This document shows positions 9,408 to 18,325 of a stretch of DNA of 64,000 bases, one piece after another. The notes beneath the pieces are model-generated. The model saw only the letters and a program-made list of their open reading frames with translations. It had not been told where the DNA came from and ran no database searches. The stretch comes from Mycolicibacterium mucogenicum DSM 44124 (GTDB lineage Bacteria; Actinomycetota; Actinomycetes; Mycobacteriales; Mycobacteriaceae). The stretch spans positions 3,224,001-3,288,000 of the forward strand of contig NZ_CP062008.1 of NCBI RefSeq assembly GCF_005670685.2, written 5' to 3'. The position numbers were made by a program, and so were the translations under genes. Every line of letters starts with the position of its first letter. Positions within the stretch are counted from its first letter, which is position 1.

Positions 9408-10091
9408 TCAGTTGCCGGCGGCAGCCTGCTGCACGACGGCGTCATTGGTCTGCTGGTCGGTCGCGCTCCACGAGACGGCCGCGGGGAAATGCCCCCACGT
9501 GCTGTTGAAGACGCCGACGAGGACGGCCCGGTTGTCGGGGGTGACGGTGTACACCGGCCCGCCGGAGTCGCCCTTCTGGCTGACGATGCCGTTGGACATG
9601 GTGAACCAGCCGTTGTTCACCGCGTCGACGGTGCCGCACGTCTCACCGGTGACGACGCCGAAGTGGCAGACGGGTGCGCCGCGCTGCGGATTCACGGCGG
9701 GATCGGTGACGAGCATCCGGCCGCCCGGCAGGATGTTGTTCACCATGACGTCGCCGGCGATGTTGATGGACTCCCAGTCGGAGATCTGATGGTCGGTCGC
9801 GATGGTGGCGCCGTCCGGCGTGTTGTCCCGGAACGTGATCATGGTGCCGATGAAGCGGCCGTCCTTGTCGGTGACGGGGCCGTTGCCACGGCAGTGACCT
9901 GCGGTGTAGCCCGTCCGCGCGACCGGGTCCACATAACCCAGCGTGCAGCGCGTGGTGCCCTGGTGAATCTCCATGCCCGGGTAGACGAGCACTCCGGGAT
10001 CAGCCGACGCGACCGGCGCCGGGCCGCCCACAGCGAACATCGGCACAGCGACCGCGGCTACTGCCACGGCCCGCATACCCCCCACAAACAT
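9408..10091 (-). CDS. Secreted trypsin-like serine protease (Rv1815-like)
   Basis: 227 residues with an N-terminal signal peptide (cleavage likely after PVASA, near residue 31). The chymotrypsin-fold triad is visible: His in YTAGHCRG, a probable Asp in the DHQISDWES region, and Ser in QKGDSGGPVY. Four Cys residues (CTLG, GHC, PVCHFG, GETCG) could form two disulfides. It is expected to act outside the membrane; the substrate is unknown. It resembles M. tuberculosis Rv1815 in size and motifs and lies in the corresponding neighbourhood between the flavoprotein and the sterol-desaturase-like gene. Confidence 0.85.
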   Translation of the reverse strand: MFVGGMRAVAVAAVAVPMFAVGGPAPVASADPGVLVYPGMEIHQGTTRCTLGYVDPVARTGYTAGHCRGNGPVTDKDGRFIGTMITFRDNTPDGATIATDHQISDWESINIAGDVMVNNILPGGRMLVTDPAVNPQRGAPVCHFGVVTGETCGTVDAVNNGWFTMSNGIVSQKGDSGGPVYTVTPDNRAVLVGVFNSTWGHFPAAVSWSATDQQTNDAVVQQAAAGN

Positions 10092-10225
10092 GACCTAGCT
10101 CCCATCACCTCGGGACGGACGTCGCGCCAGCCTACCCCGCAAACCCGAACACGGGACGGGAAAGCCCCCGCCCCGGGCGGCCGGCGACCGTCCCGCACCA
10201 GCAAACAAGCTGCCCCTGAAATGCG

Positions 10226-10259
10226 CTGGCGGCCCGGATCTTTCGATCCGGGCCGCCAG
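10226..10259. terminator. Strong hairpin, probable terminator of the lectin gene
   Basis: A perfect 15-bp stem (CTGGCGGCCCGGATC and its complement) closed by a TTTC loop, starting 13 bases after the stop of the minus-strand lectin gene. There is no long U-tract, which is common for mycobacterial terminators. It separates the lectin gene from the protease gene downstream. Confidence 0.75.
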
Positions 10260-10271
10260 GGTCCGACCAGG

Positions 10272-10886
10272 TCAGGGAATGGTCAGGAGCTGACCGGGCT
10301 GAATCAGGTCCGGGTTGTCGATTCCGCTGGCGCCGGCAATCTCCGGGTAGCGGCTGCCGTCGCCGTAGAACTGCTCGGCGATGGCCCACAGGGTGTCACC
10401 CGACTGCACGGTGTAGGTGCGTGCGGCGGGGGCCTCGGGCACCGGGGCGGGCTCGGGCTCGGCAACGACCTCAGCGACCGGCTCGGCAGCCACCTCGGGC
10501 TCGGGTGCGGGAGCAGGCTCCGGGGCCGCCTCGACCGGCGCCGGGGGCGCCTCGTCGGTGTGGGTCTCGGACGACCACTTGGCGTCGTCACCGCTGTAGA
10601 GCACGAGATTGCGATCGTCCTGCAGCACGAGACGGACGTTGTCGGCGCCGGCGGTCTGGCTGGCCCACACCGGCTTGTCCGGGGTGTACAGCACGAAGTT
10701 GCCGTCCTCCTGCACCTCGGCGCGCTTGACGTCCTGGCCGTCGGTTGCGGTGGCCCACACGGACTGCTCCCCTGCGTACAGCACCAGGTTGCCGTCGTCC
10801 TGCAGCACCAGCCGGTACGCACCGTTGTTCGACGTCAGCGACTGGCCGACCTCGAGCTTCTCGCCCTTCTGAAGTGTGTCACCCAT
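10272..10886 (-). CDS. Bulb-type mannose-binding lectin with C-terminal LysM domain
   Basis: 204 residues. The first 110 residues hold three copies of the B-lectin mannose motif QxDxNxVxY: QDDGNLVLY, QEDGNFVLY and QDDRNLVLY. A Pro/Ala/Glu-rich linker follows (about 115-153), then a LysM domain (TYTVQSGDTLWAIAEQFY to PGQLLTIP) that binds peptidoglycan or chitin-like sugars. No signal peptide is visible, so how it reaches the wall is unclear. A mannose-binding lectin of this kind has been described in M. smegmatis. The combination would let it link cell-wall glycan to mannosylated ligands. A GGAGC ribosome site lies upstream of the ATG. Confidence 0.9.
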   Translation of the reverse strand: MGDTLQKGEKLEVGQSLTSNNGAYRLVLQDDGNLVLYAGEQSVWATATDGQDVKRAEVQEDGNFVLYTPDKPVWASQTAGADNVRLVLQDDRNLVLYSGDDAKWSSETHTDEAPPAPVEAAPEPAPAPEPEVAAEPVAEVVAEPEPAPVPEAPAARTYTVQSGDTLWAIAEQFYGDGSRYPEIAGASGIDNPDLIQPGQLLTIP

Positions 10887-11045
10887 GAAGTCCAGCTCCT
10901 TTTGGTTCGATTCACCCTGTCGCTCATCGACAGTACCGGCGGTTCCGGGGAACGCCAGCGTTTGCGCTCGCCCAAATCAAAACAGTTGGCAAACAATGAG
11001 TTATCGCGAAGGATTCACAGCGTTCTGATAGCGTTTACGCCCCTG

Positions 11046-11948
11046 TCAGCGAACCGGCGCGGACCCCGGTCCCGCCGGCTGCCATCCCGGCGGGCCGAAC
11101 ACGTAACCCACCCGGTCACCGAATCCGTTGGCCTGGCGCACATCTCGGACCATCGAGACGTATTCGTGCGTCTGCAGTTTCCAGATGTCATACGTGCCAA
11201 CAGGTTTGGTCAATCCGTAGTTCGGCCGCGCAGTCTCGGGCGCGAAGCTGCCGAACAGCCGGTCCCAGATGATCAGGATGCCGCCGTAGTTCTTGTCGAG
11301 GTACTGCTGGTCCCGGCCGTGGTGCACGCGGTGGTGCGACGGCGTGTTGAAGACGTATTCGATTGGCCGCCAGAGCTTCCCGATACGTTCGGTGTGAATC
11401 CAGTACTGGTACACCAGGTTCAGCGAGAAACTGGCGAACACGATCCACGGCGGCACGCCCAGCGCCGGCAAGACCGCCTTCATCGCCAGGTCGCCGGAGG
11501 GATTCCACTTCTGCCGCAGCGCGGTGGACAGGTTGAAGTACTCGCTGGAGTGGTGCGCCTGGTGCGTGGCCCAGAACAGCCGCACCCGGTGGGCCATGCG
11601 GTGATAGGTGTAATAGATCAGGTCGACGCCGAGGATCGCGATCACCCACGTGTACCAGGCGTCGCCCGGCAGGTGCCACGGCGCGACGTACACGTACAGC
11701 GCCGCGTAGCCGACCAGCGCGAGGAAATTCAGCACACCGCTGGTGAACAGCGACACCGCGCCCATCCAGATGCTGGCCCAGGCGTCGGCGCGCAGATAGG
11801 CGCCGGACGGCGGCCGCTGCTCGTCGTACGCCAGCTTGCGGGCCGCGCCCCACTCCAGCAGCAGCGCCACCACGAAGAACGGAATGGCGTACGAGACCGG
11901 GTCGTGCAGCATGGTGGGCAGCACGTCGGACAGCAGATCGGAACTCAC
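11046..11948 (-). CDS. erg3: Sterol desaturase/fatty acid hydroxylase family protein (Rv1814-like)
   Basis: 300 residues from a GTG preceded by GGAGGTGTCGAC. Four to five membrane helices and the full set of di-iron His boxes: HRMAH (HX3H), HQAHH (HX2HH) and HRVHH (HX2HH). The family hydroxylates or desaturates sterols and long-chain lipids at the membrane. The length equals that I recall for M. tuberculosis Rv1814, annotated erg3, but mycobacteria do not make C5-desaturated sterols as a rule, so the substrate is open. The divergent malQ start lies 130 bases away. A longer in-frame reading to 12419 would run through malQ and is rejected. Confidence 0.88.
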   Translation of the reverse strand: MSSDLLSDVLPTMLHDPVSYAIPFFVVALLLEWGAARKLAYDEQRPPSGAYLRADAWASIWMGAVSLFTSGVLNFLALVGYAALYVYVAPWHLPGDAWYTWVIAILGVDLIYYTYHRMAHRVRLFWATHQAHHSSEYFNLSTALRQKWNPSGDLAMKAVLPALGVPPWIVFASFSLNLVYQYWIHTERIGKLWRPIEYVFNTPSHHRVHHGRDQQYLDKNYGGILIIWDRLFGSFAPETARPNYGLTKPVGTYDIWKLQTHEYVSMVRDVRQANGFGDRVGYVFGPPGWQPAGPGSAPVR

Positions 11949-12078
11949 GTCGACACCTCCGCGCGCAGCGTATCCGGACGCACACCGTCCGCCGGCCGGA
12001 AATGCGCCCGCAACCTCGTCTTCCGGACGGCCCGTGCTCAGCTCCCATGGTGCTCCGAATCGCGGCAAGATGGCGCCC

Positions 12079-14226
12079 ATGACTGATCGCACCGCGTCGC
12101 TCGTCGAGCTCGCCCGACGCCACGGTGTGGCCACCGAGTACGTCGACTGGAGCGGCGCCCAACACGCCGTCGCCGCGTCCACACTGGTCGCCGTGCTCGC
12201 GGCGCTCGGCGTACCGGCGGATTCCGAGGAGGCGCGCGCGGCGGCCCTGGCCGACCACGAGCGCGCGTACTGGCAGCGCACCCTGTACCCCACCATCGTC
12301 GCCCGGTCGGGCCAGCCGACGAGTTTCTGGGTGCACGTCACCCACGGCGCACCCGTCGGCGTGTGGATCCGGCTGGAAGACGGTTCGGTGCGGGCCGGGC
12401 TGCGCCAGCTGGAGAACAACCGGCCGCCTTTCGATCTCGATGGCCGCCTGGTCGGCGAGGCGACCTTCGAGCTGCCCGCCGATCTCCCACTGGGCTACCA
12501 CCGGCTGCACGTCCAGGCCGGCGCCGCCGCGGACGCCGATGCCGTCCTGATCGTCACCCCCGATGCACTGACGCTCCCGAGCCGCCTGGGCAGCGGCCGG
12601 GCCTGGGGCCTGGCCACCCAGCTCTACAGCGTGCGTTCGCAGAACTCCTGGGGTACGGGCGATCTCACGGACCTCACCGACCTCGCCGTGTGGTCGGCCG
12701 CCCGGCATCATGCCGATTTCATCCTGGTGAACCCGTTGCACGCCGCCGGTCCGGTGGCCCCGATGGAGCCGTCGCCCTATCTGCCGACGTCGCGCCAGTT
12801 CGCCAACCCGCTCTATCTTCGGGTGCAGGCCATCCCCGAATACACCGCCGTCCGCACCCCGGCCACGCTGCGCAAGGCGCGGGCCGACGCGCAGTCCCGC
12901 GCCGACAAGAACGAGTTCATCGATCGCGACGCCGCGTGGAAGTCCAAGCGCAACGCACTCAAGGAGGTGTACCGGGCCCGCCGCTCGGCGGGGCGGGCCC
13001 TCGCGTACGACGGCTACCGGCAGCGGACCGGCCGCACGCTCGACGACTTCGCGACGTGGTGCGTGCTGGCCGAGAAGCACGGCGACGACTGGCGCGACTG
13101 GCCGGCGGAGTTTCAGCACCCCGACCATCCGGCGGTGCGGGCATTCGCCGAAAAGCACAGCAGCCGAATCGATTTCCATCGATGGCTGCAGTGGCAGCTC
13201 GATGACCAGCTGACCGCCGCCCAGGCCACCGCGGTCCAGACGGGCATGTCCCTTGGCATCGTCCACGATCTGGCGGTCGGCGTGCACCCGGGCGGCGCCG
13301 ACGCGTGGGCACTGCAGGATGTGCTGGCGACCGGGGTCTCAGCGGGGGCGCCGCCGGACGAGTTCAACCAGCTCGGGCAGGACTGGTCACAGCCACCGTG
13401 GCGTCCGGACGAACTCGTGGAGCGGGCGTACGAGCCGTTCCGCGCCGTCGTCAGGGCGGTGTTGCGGCACGCGGGCGGTGTCCGCATCGACCACATCATC
13501 GGTCTGTTCCGGCTGTGGTGGATTCCGGACGGTGCGACGCCCGTCGACGGTACCTACGTCCACTACGACCACGAGGCGATGATCGGCGTCCTGGCGCTCG
13601 AGGCGTACCGGTCCGGTGCGGTCGTGGTCGGCGAGGATCTGGGCACCGTCGAACCGTGGGTTCGCGACTACCTACGCGACCGCGGTCTGCTCGGCACCTC
13701 GATCCTGTGGTTCGAGGCCGATCAGGACGGCGGACCGCTGCCCGCGCCGCGGTGGCGCGAGTACTGCCTGTCGGCGGTGACGACGCATGACCTGCCACCG
13801 ACGGCGGGTTACCTCGCCGGTGCGCATCTGCGGCTGCGCCGCGACCTCGGGCTGCTGACCCGTCCGTACAAGGAAGAGGTCGCGGCCGATCGAGCCGACC
13901 AGCAGCGTTGGCTGGACGTCCTGCGGGCGGCGGGATTGTTGCCAGCGAACGCGCCCGAGGCGATCGACGCCGACCAGACCGTCCTGGCCCTGTACCGCTA
14001 TCTCACCCGCACCCCGTCGCGGCTGCTGGCGCTGGCCCTGCCCGATGCGGTCGGCGACGTGCGGACCCAGAATCAGCCGGGCACCACCGACGAATATCCG
14101 AACTGGCGGGTGCCGCTGGCGGGTCCGGACGGCCGGAAAATCCTCCTCGAAGACCTGTTTTCCGATGCTCGTGCGGCCGCGTTGGCGCAGGTGATGGCCG
14201 ACGCCGTGACACCGGGATTGAGTTGA
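12079..14226 (+). CDS. malQ: 4-alpha-glucanotransferase (amylomaltase, GH77)
   Basis: 715 residues, the long actinobacterial MalQ form with an N-terminal beta-sandwich region of about 170 residues. GH77 motifs are present: HHADFILVNPLHA, VRIDHIIGLFRLWWIP with the nucleophile Asp, VVGEDLGTVEP with the acid/base Glu, and TTHDLPPTAGYL with the third Asp. It transfers glucan segments between maltodextrins in glycogen and trehalose metabolism in the cytoplasm. Either of two in-frame ATGs (12070 or 12079) could be the start. It is read divergently from the sterol-desaturase-like gene and ends 56 bases before a small exported protein. Confidence 0.93.
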   Translation: MTDRTASLVELARRHGVATEYVDWSGAQHAVAASTLVAVLAALGVPADSEEARAAALADHERAYWQRTLYPTIVARSGQPTSFWVHVTHGAPVGVWIRLEDGSVRAGLRQLENNRPPFDLDGRLVGEATFELPADLPLGYHRLHVQAGAAADADAVLIVTPDALTLPSRLGSGRAWGLATQLYSVRSQNSWGTGDLTDLTDLAVWSAARHHADFILVNPLHAAGPVAPMEPSPYLPTSRQFANPLYLRVQAIPEYTAVRTPATLRKARADAQSRADKNEFIDRDAAWKSKRNALKEVYRARRSAGRALAYDGYRQRTGRTLDDFATWCVLAEKHGDDWRDWPAEFQHPDHPAVRAFAEKHSSRIDFHRWLQWQLDDQLTAAQATAVQTGMSLGIVHDLAVGVHPGGADAWALQDVLATGVSAGAPPDEFNQLGQDWSQPPWRPDELVERAYEPFRAVVRAVLRHAGGVRIDHIIGLFRLWWIPDGATPVDGTYVHYDHEAMIGVLALEAYRSGAVVVGEDLGTVEPWVRDYLRDRGLLGTSILWFEADQDGGPLPAPRWREYCLSAVTTHDLPPTAGYLAGAHLRLRRDLGLLTRPYKEEVAADRADQQRWLDVLRAAGLLPANAPEAIDADQTVLALYRYLTRTPSRLLALALPDAVGDVRTQNQPGTTDEYPNWRVPLAGPDGRKILLEDLFSDARAAALAQVMADAVTPGLS

Positions 14227-14282
14227 TTCGAGTTTCTCCACCCCGGCATCTGCGCTATCTTCGCTGTACTCGAGGAGGTCAG

Positions 14283-14735
14283 GTGAAGAAGCTGAAGATG
14301 CTGACGGCAAGCGCCGTGGCAGCAGGTGCGGTGGCGGTGGGTGCCACCGCGATGTTCGGCTCGTCGGTGGCCGCGTCGGATCCCGGTGGTGCCGGTTCGA
14401 TGAATGTGGTGGGTGAGTCCTACGCCCGCGCCGTCTCGATTCTCAAGAGCCAGGGCGTGAAGGCCACGTTCGGTGGATCTGTCGGCAGCGACGTACCGCA
14501 GGCGCAGTGCATCGTCGATCAGGAGAAGATGGGCAGCCATGGCCGCGTCATCCTGATGCTGAACTGCACCACCAAGGCCGTCGAGAACGCCCAGGCCGGT
14601 GCGCCCGCATCCGCTGGTGCCGCCGGCGGCGCTCCGGGCGCTCCGCAGGGCCCGCACGTCGGCGCCAACGGCGTGACTACGGTCCAGGCGACGCCGGTCG
14701 GCCCGCAGCCGGGCATGTCGGTCCCCGGTATGTAA
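14283..14735 (+). CDS. Small exported protein with one PASTA-like segment
   Basis: 150 residues from a GTG preceded by GAGGAGG. The N-terminus is a signal peptide (KKLK, then an Ala/Val-rich core, likely cleaved near residue 31). The mature part starts with a PASTA-like stretch (MNVVGESYARAVSILKSQGV, then about 40 residues to the Cys at about 75). A Pro/Gly/Ala-rich, probably disordered tail ends in PGMSVPGM. Two Cys (QCIVDQ and LNCTT) could form a disulfide. I do not recognise a named family. A strong inverted repeat follows the stop by 11 bases. Confidence 0.78.
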   Translation: MKKLKMLTASAVAAGAVAVGATAMFGSSVAASDPGGAGSMNVVGESYARAVSILKSQGVKATFGGSVGSDVPQAQCIVDQEKMGSHGRVILMLNCTTKAVENAQAGAPASAGAAGGAPGAPQGPHVGANGVTTVQATPVGPQPGMSVPGM

Positions 14736-14745
14736 CTGTTTGCAG

Positions 14746-14797
14746 AAGCGGCATTCCAGCAGGTCAACACATAGTTTTGGCTGCTGGGATGCCGCTT
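14746..14797. terminator. Long hairpin downstream of the PASTA-like gene
   Basis: 17-bp arms (AAGCGGCATTCCAGCAG and its near-perfect complement with one G:T pair) separated by an 18-base loop. It lies 11 bases after the stop codon and 100 bases before the next gene. Probably a transcription terminator, although the loop is large for that. Confidence 0.65.
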
Positions 14798-14896
14798 CGG
14801 CGTATCACGGCAAAACCCAGTACCGCCGTTCCCACATAAAACGCTTACACTGAATCCACTCGCAACGATGCTTGAGGATCCGGAGGTAGCTGTTCC

Positions 14897-15796
14897 ATGC
14901 TGCGACCACAACGTTTCACTCACGAGGTAGACCCGGGTCCGGTGCAGATCCAGGCCCGCAACGTGGCTTTCGAGACCGCGGACAAGCCGATGTCCTGGAT
15001 TCCCGGCCACCCTGTCGCCTCGCATGTGGTGAACCTGCTGAACATCCTGCTTCCGGCGGGTGAGCGCTGGTTCATCGAGACGTTCAACGAGGCGCTGCCG
15101 CTCATCAAGGATCCGAAGCTCGCCGACGACGTCCGCGGCTTCATCGGCCAGGAGGCCATGCACGCCGAGGCCCACGACACCGTCATGAACGACTACCTGG
15201 TGAACAGCGGCATGAACGTCACGCCGCTGCTGGATCAGGTCGAGTTCGTCTTCGAGGAAATCCTCGCGCCGGCCAAGACGGACGACCCGCGCCGCAAGAT
15301 GAACAACCTCATCGAGCGGCTGTGGTTCATCGCGGCCGTCGAGCATTACACCGCCGTCCTCGGCGACTTCGTCCTGAACTGCACGTGGGACAACTACGAC
15401 GCCGACCCCGTCATGGTTGACCTGTTCCGCTGGCACGGCGCCGAAGAGGTCGAGCACCGCTCGGTGGCCCACGAGGTCGCCGTGTACTTCCGGAACAGCT
15501 ATTTCGACCGCATCCGCGCGATGAGCGTGGTGGCGATCCTGATGTACGTGTTCTTCCAGCGCGGCATGCGGTTCCTGGTCAAGAGCGACCCGCAGCTGAA
15601 GCTCGGCTGGTGGAAGTCGCAGCGCCTGCGCATGCGCGACTCCAAGCTGGGGCTCCTGCCGAAGTACCGGAAGCTGCTGCTCACCCAGACGCTGGTGTAC
15701 TTCAAGCCGAACTACAGCCCGGAATCCATGGGCTCGACCGCGCAGGCCGTGGCGTATCTGGCCGCCTCGCCCGCCGCCCGCGCCGCACACCTGTGA
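14897..15796 (+). CDS. Ferritin-like metal-dependent hydrolase family protein (PF10118 type)
   Basis: 299 residues. The core has the features of a four-helix di-iron fold: FIGQEAMHAEAH and GAEEVEHRSVAHE each contain an ExxH-type pair, and FVFEEILAP and IAAVEHYTA supply further acidic or His residues. This matches the COG3687/PF10118 family, called metal-dependent hydrolases although the chemistry is unproven. The stop overlaps the GTG start of the next gene by four bases (GTGA), so the two are coupled. The partner is a 2Fe-2S reductase, which argues for an oxygen-activating di-iron enzyme rather than a hydrolase. The start has GGAGG upstream. Confidence 0.8.
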   Translation: MLRPQRFTHEVDPGPVQIQARNVAFETADKPMSWIPGHPVASHVVNLLNILLPAGERWFIETFNEALPLIKDPKLADDVRGFIGQEAMHAEAHDTVMNDYLVNSGMNVTPLLDQVEFVFEEILAPAKTDDPRRKMNNLIERLWFIAAVEHYTAVLGDFVLNCTWDNYDADPVMVDLFRWHGAEEVEHRSVAHEVAVYFRNSYFDRIRAMSVVAILMYVFFQRGMRFLVKSDPQLKLGWWKSQRLRMRDSKLGLLPKYRKLLLTQTLVYFKPNYSPESMGSTAQAVAYLAASPAARAAHL

Positions 15797-16899
15797 GGGC
15801 GCGCCGCTTCCAGCCACGTCTGGCGCCGCCCAGCGTGATGGGTCTGTTGCCGCACGACCTGCTCGTGACGGTGGCCGACGCCGTCGTCAGCAGCACGTTC
15901 TGGGCGTCGACGCGACTGCGGAAACCGCCCGTACCCGAGGTCGTCGAACGCACCATCCGGTTGCGGATCGCCGACCGTCAGGTGGTGGCGCACGATCAGG
16001 ACGTGGTGGCGTTGACGTTCGTCAGCGCCGGCGGTGCGGAGCTCCCCCGCTGGCATCCCGGTTCCCATCTGGACATCCACCTGCCCAGTGGCCTGGTCCG
16101 TCAGTACTCACTGTGCGGCGATCCCGATGAACAGGGCGCATACCGAATTGCCGTGCGGCGCATACCCGATGGCGGCGGTGGCTCCATCGAGGCGCATGAG
16201 CTTGCGGTCGGGGACGTGATCACCACCAACGGGCCGCGCAACGCCTTCCCGCTGGCGGTGCCCGGCTTCGGCTCGCCGACCCGCACGCTCCGGTTCATCG
16301 CCGGTGGTATCGGCATCACGCCGATCCTGCCCATGCTGGCGCGCGCCGAGCAGTTCGGCATCGACTGGTCGATGCTGTACGTCGGCCGCAGCCGCGACAG
16401 TCTGCCGTTTCTCGACGAGCTGACGCGGTTCGGCGACCGGGTGCAAATCCGCACCGACGACGTCGACGGCCTGCCGACGGCCGACGACCTGCTGGGCGAC
16501 TGCCGGCCGGGGACCTCGGTGTACACGTGTGGTCCGGCGCCGATGCTCAATGCCATCCGCGCGCGGCTGGTCGGGGCGGACGACATCGAGCTGCACTTCG
16601 AGCGCTTCGCCGCGCCGCCGGTGACCGATGGCCACGAGTTCAAGGTCGAGGTCGCCTCGACGGGCCAGACCGTCGCCGTCGCGGCCGACGAAACCTTGCT
16701 GACGGCCCTGATCAAAGCCGGTGTGCACGCACCGTATTCGTGTCAGCAGGGCTTCTGCGGCACGTGCCGGGTGAAGGTGCTCGCCGGTGCGGTCGACCAC
16801 CGTGACGGCCTGCTGACCGAGACCGAACGCGAGGCCGGTCAGGCGCTGATCTGTGTGTCGCGGGCACAGGGCGACGGCCCCCTGACACTGGACCTGTAG
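15793..16899 (+). CDS. Phthalate dioxygenase reductase-type oxidoreductase (FAD/FMN, NAD(P)H, 2Fe-2S)
   Basis: 368 residues from a GTG overlapping the upstream stop. Domain order is flavin (RQYSLCGD, near residue 103), NAD ([12 protein letters not shown], then YTCGPAPML) and a C-terminal plant-type 2Fe-2S ferredoxin with C-x4-C-x2-C (CQQGFCGTC) and a final Cys in LICVSRA. This is the layout of PDR/VanB reductases that pass electrons from NAD(P)H to oxygenases. The translational coupling to a ferritin-like protein suggests that protein is its electron acceptor. A perfect hairpin 9 bases after the stop closes the pair. Confidence 0.9.
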   Translation: MRARRFQPRLAPPSVMGLLPHDLLVTVADAVVSSTFWASTRLRKPPVPEVVERTIRLRIADRQVVAHDQDVVALTFVSAGGAELPRWHPGSHLDIHLPSGLVRQYSLCGDPDEQGAYRIAVRRIPDGGGGSIEAHELAVGDVITTNGPRNAFPLAVPGFGSPTRTLRFIAGGIGITPILPMLARAEQFGIDWSMLYVGRSRDSLPFLDELTRFGDRVQIRTDDVDGLPTADDLLGDCRPGTSVYTCGPAPMLNAIRARLVGADDIELHFERFAAPPVTDGHEFKVEVASTGQTVAVAADETLLTALIKAGVHAPYSCQQGFCGTCRVKVLAGAVDHRDGLLTETEREAGQALICVSRAQGDGPLTLDL

Positions 16900-16908
16900 C
16901 CGTCAGTC

Positions 16909-16953
16909 TTGGCTTGTGTTCGGGAGTTTCACCGATTCTCGAACACAAGCCAA
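16909..16953. terminator. Perfect 14-bp stem hairpin after the reductase gene
   Basis: TTGGCTTGTGTTCG and its exact complement, separated by 17 bases, begin 9 bases after the reductase stop and end 37 bases before the kinase start. Most likely the terminator of the two-gene unit, but its closeness to the kinase start leaves room for a role in the kinase leader. Confidence 0.65.
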
Positions 16954-16990
16954 CGGCCGATGCCATCGACCATCGGTTTACGATGCCCCA

Positions 16991-18325
16991 ATGCCAATGG
17001 CCGAGGGGACGGATTTCGCCGGGTACACCATCGTCCGGTGCCTGGGTTCCGGCGGCATGGGCGAGGTCTACGTAGCCCAGCACCCGCGACTTCCCCGGCA
17101 GGACGCGCTCAAGGTCCTGCGTCCCGAGATGTCCACCAATCAGGAGTTCCGCGAGCGATTCCTGCGCGAGGCGGATCTGACCGCCGCGCTGTCGCATCCG
17201 AACATCGTCGGGGTGTATGACCGCGGCGAGTTCGACGGCCAGTTGTGGATCTCGATGGAGTACGTCGACGGCACCGACGTCAGCCGGCTGCTCCGGGGCG
17301 CCGGCGGCGTACCCGATGACCAGGCGGTCGCGATCATCAGCGCCGTGGCCGACGCGCTCGACTACGCGCACCAGCACGATCTGCTGCACCGCGACGTCAA
17401 GCCCGCCAACATCCTGATCAGCGACACCGATCCGTCGAGCCGGCGAATCAAGTTGGCCGACTTCGGCATTGCGCGGTGCGCCAATGACTCCGCCGGACTG
17501 ACCGCGACGAACATGACCGTCGGCACCGTGTTCTATGCCGCGCCGGAGCAGCTGACCGGCAGCATCATCGACGGTCGTGCCGACCAATATGCGTTGGCGG
17601 CCACCGCGTTTCAGCTCTTCACCGGGGCGCCGCCGTTCGAGAACTCCAATGCCGCGGTGATCATCGGCAAGCACCTCAGTGCTCCCCCGCCGTCACTGTC
17701 CCAAAGCCGGCCCGATCTCGCTGCCCTGGACCCGGTGCTGGCCAAGGCACTTGCCAAGGATCCCAAGGCCCGGTACGACAAGTGCGCCGATTTCGCCCGC
17801 GCCCTTCAGCACGGCCTCGGCGTGCCGGGCGCCGATGCCACCATCCTGGCTCCCGCCGCGGCGGGCCGCACGCAGGTCCTGCAGCCCGACAAGACCACCC
17901 GGTCGCGCCGGTCGCTGATTCTCCCCGTCGTGCTCACGGTGCTGTTGATCGCCGCACTCGTCTTCGCGGCCATCGAGTTCACCCGCGCCAAAGACGAGCA
18001 GCCGGCACTGCCCCGTCCCGCCGCGACGACCACCACGGCTCCCCCGGTGACCCCCTCGCCGTCGACCACCGAGGCGCCGCCGAGCCCGACATCGGCCGTC
18101 GCGCCCACCGAGTCTCCCGCCGAGCCGACCGAAGCGACGGTCACCAGCACGGTGACGGTCGAGACCACCACGGCGCCGCCGACGACGACCCCGACCACCA
18201 CCCCGACCACCACCGAAACGCCTGCGCCCGAACAGGAAACGCCGATCCGTGAATGCATGGACCGGACCGGGATGACGCGGCTGCAGTGCTGGGAAGAGAT
18301 TCGCCGTAGCGAGCGGAGGCGCTGA
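16991..18325 (+). CDS. pknF: Serine/threonine protein kinase, PknF-like
   Basis: 444 residues. Kinase domain 1-275: P-loop [10 protein letters not shown], Lys in DALKVLR, catalytic loop [14 protein letters not shown], and the APE segment YAAPEQ. One membrane helix (about 308-330), then an extracellular Thr/Pro-rich linker and a short tail, [20 protein letters not shown], with two Cys. The N-terminus ([14 protein letters not shown]) and the tail resemble M. tuberculosis PknF, which regulates transport and growth by phosphorylating FHA-domain partners. Its stop overlaps the start of the LLM gene by one base. An FHA protein is encoded 42 kb away at 60748. Confidence 0.9.
   Translation: MPMAEGTDFAGYTIVRCLGSGGMGEVYVAQHPRLPRQDALKVLRPEMSTNQEFRERFLREADLTAALSHPNIVGVYDRGEFDGQLWISMEYVDGTDVSRLLRGAGGVPDDQAVAIISAVADALDYAHQHDLLHRDVKPANILISDTDPSSRRIKLADFGIARCANDSAGLTATNMTVGTVFYAAPEQLTGSIIDGRADQYALAATAFQLFTGAPPFENSNAAVIIGKHLSAPPPSLSQSRPDLAALDPVLAKALAKDPKARYDKCADFARALQHGLGVPGADATILAPAAAGRTQVLQPDKTTRSRRSLILPVVLTVLLIAALVFAAIEFTRAKDEQPALPRPAATTTTAPPVTPSPSTTEAPPSPTSAVAPTESPAEPTEATVTSTVTVETTTAPPTTTPTTTPTTTETPAPEQETPIRECMDRTGMTRLQCWEEIRRSERRR

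Noticed and set aside
10141..10225. SigF-like GGGTTTGCGGGGTAGG near the protease start (minus strand)
   Set aside because: The spacing between the two elements is only a few bases; not a functional SigF promoter.
9345..12086. A 913-codon plus-strand frame over the protease, lectin and sterol-desaturase-like genes
   Set aside because: It runs antisense to three recognisable genes and has no domain.
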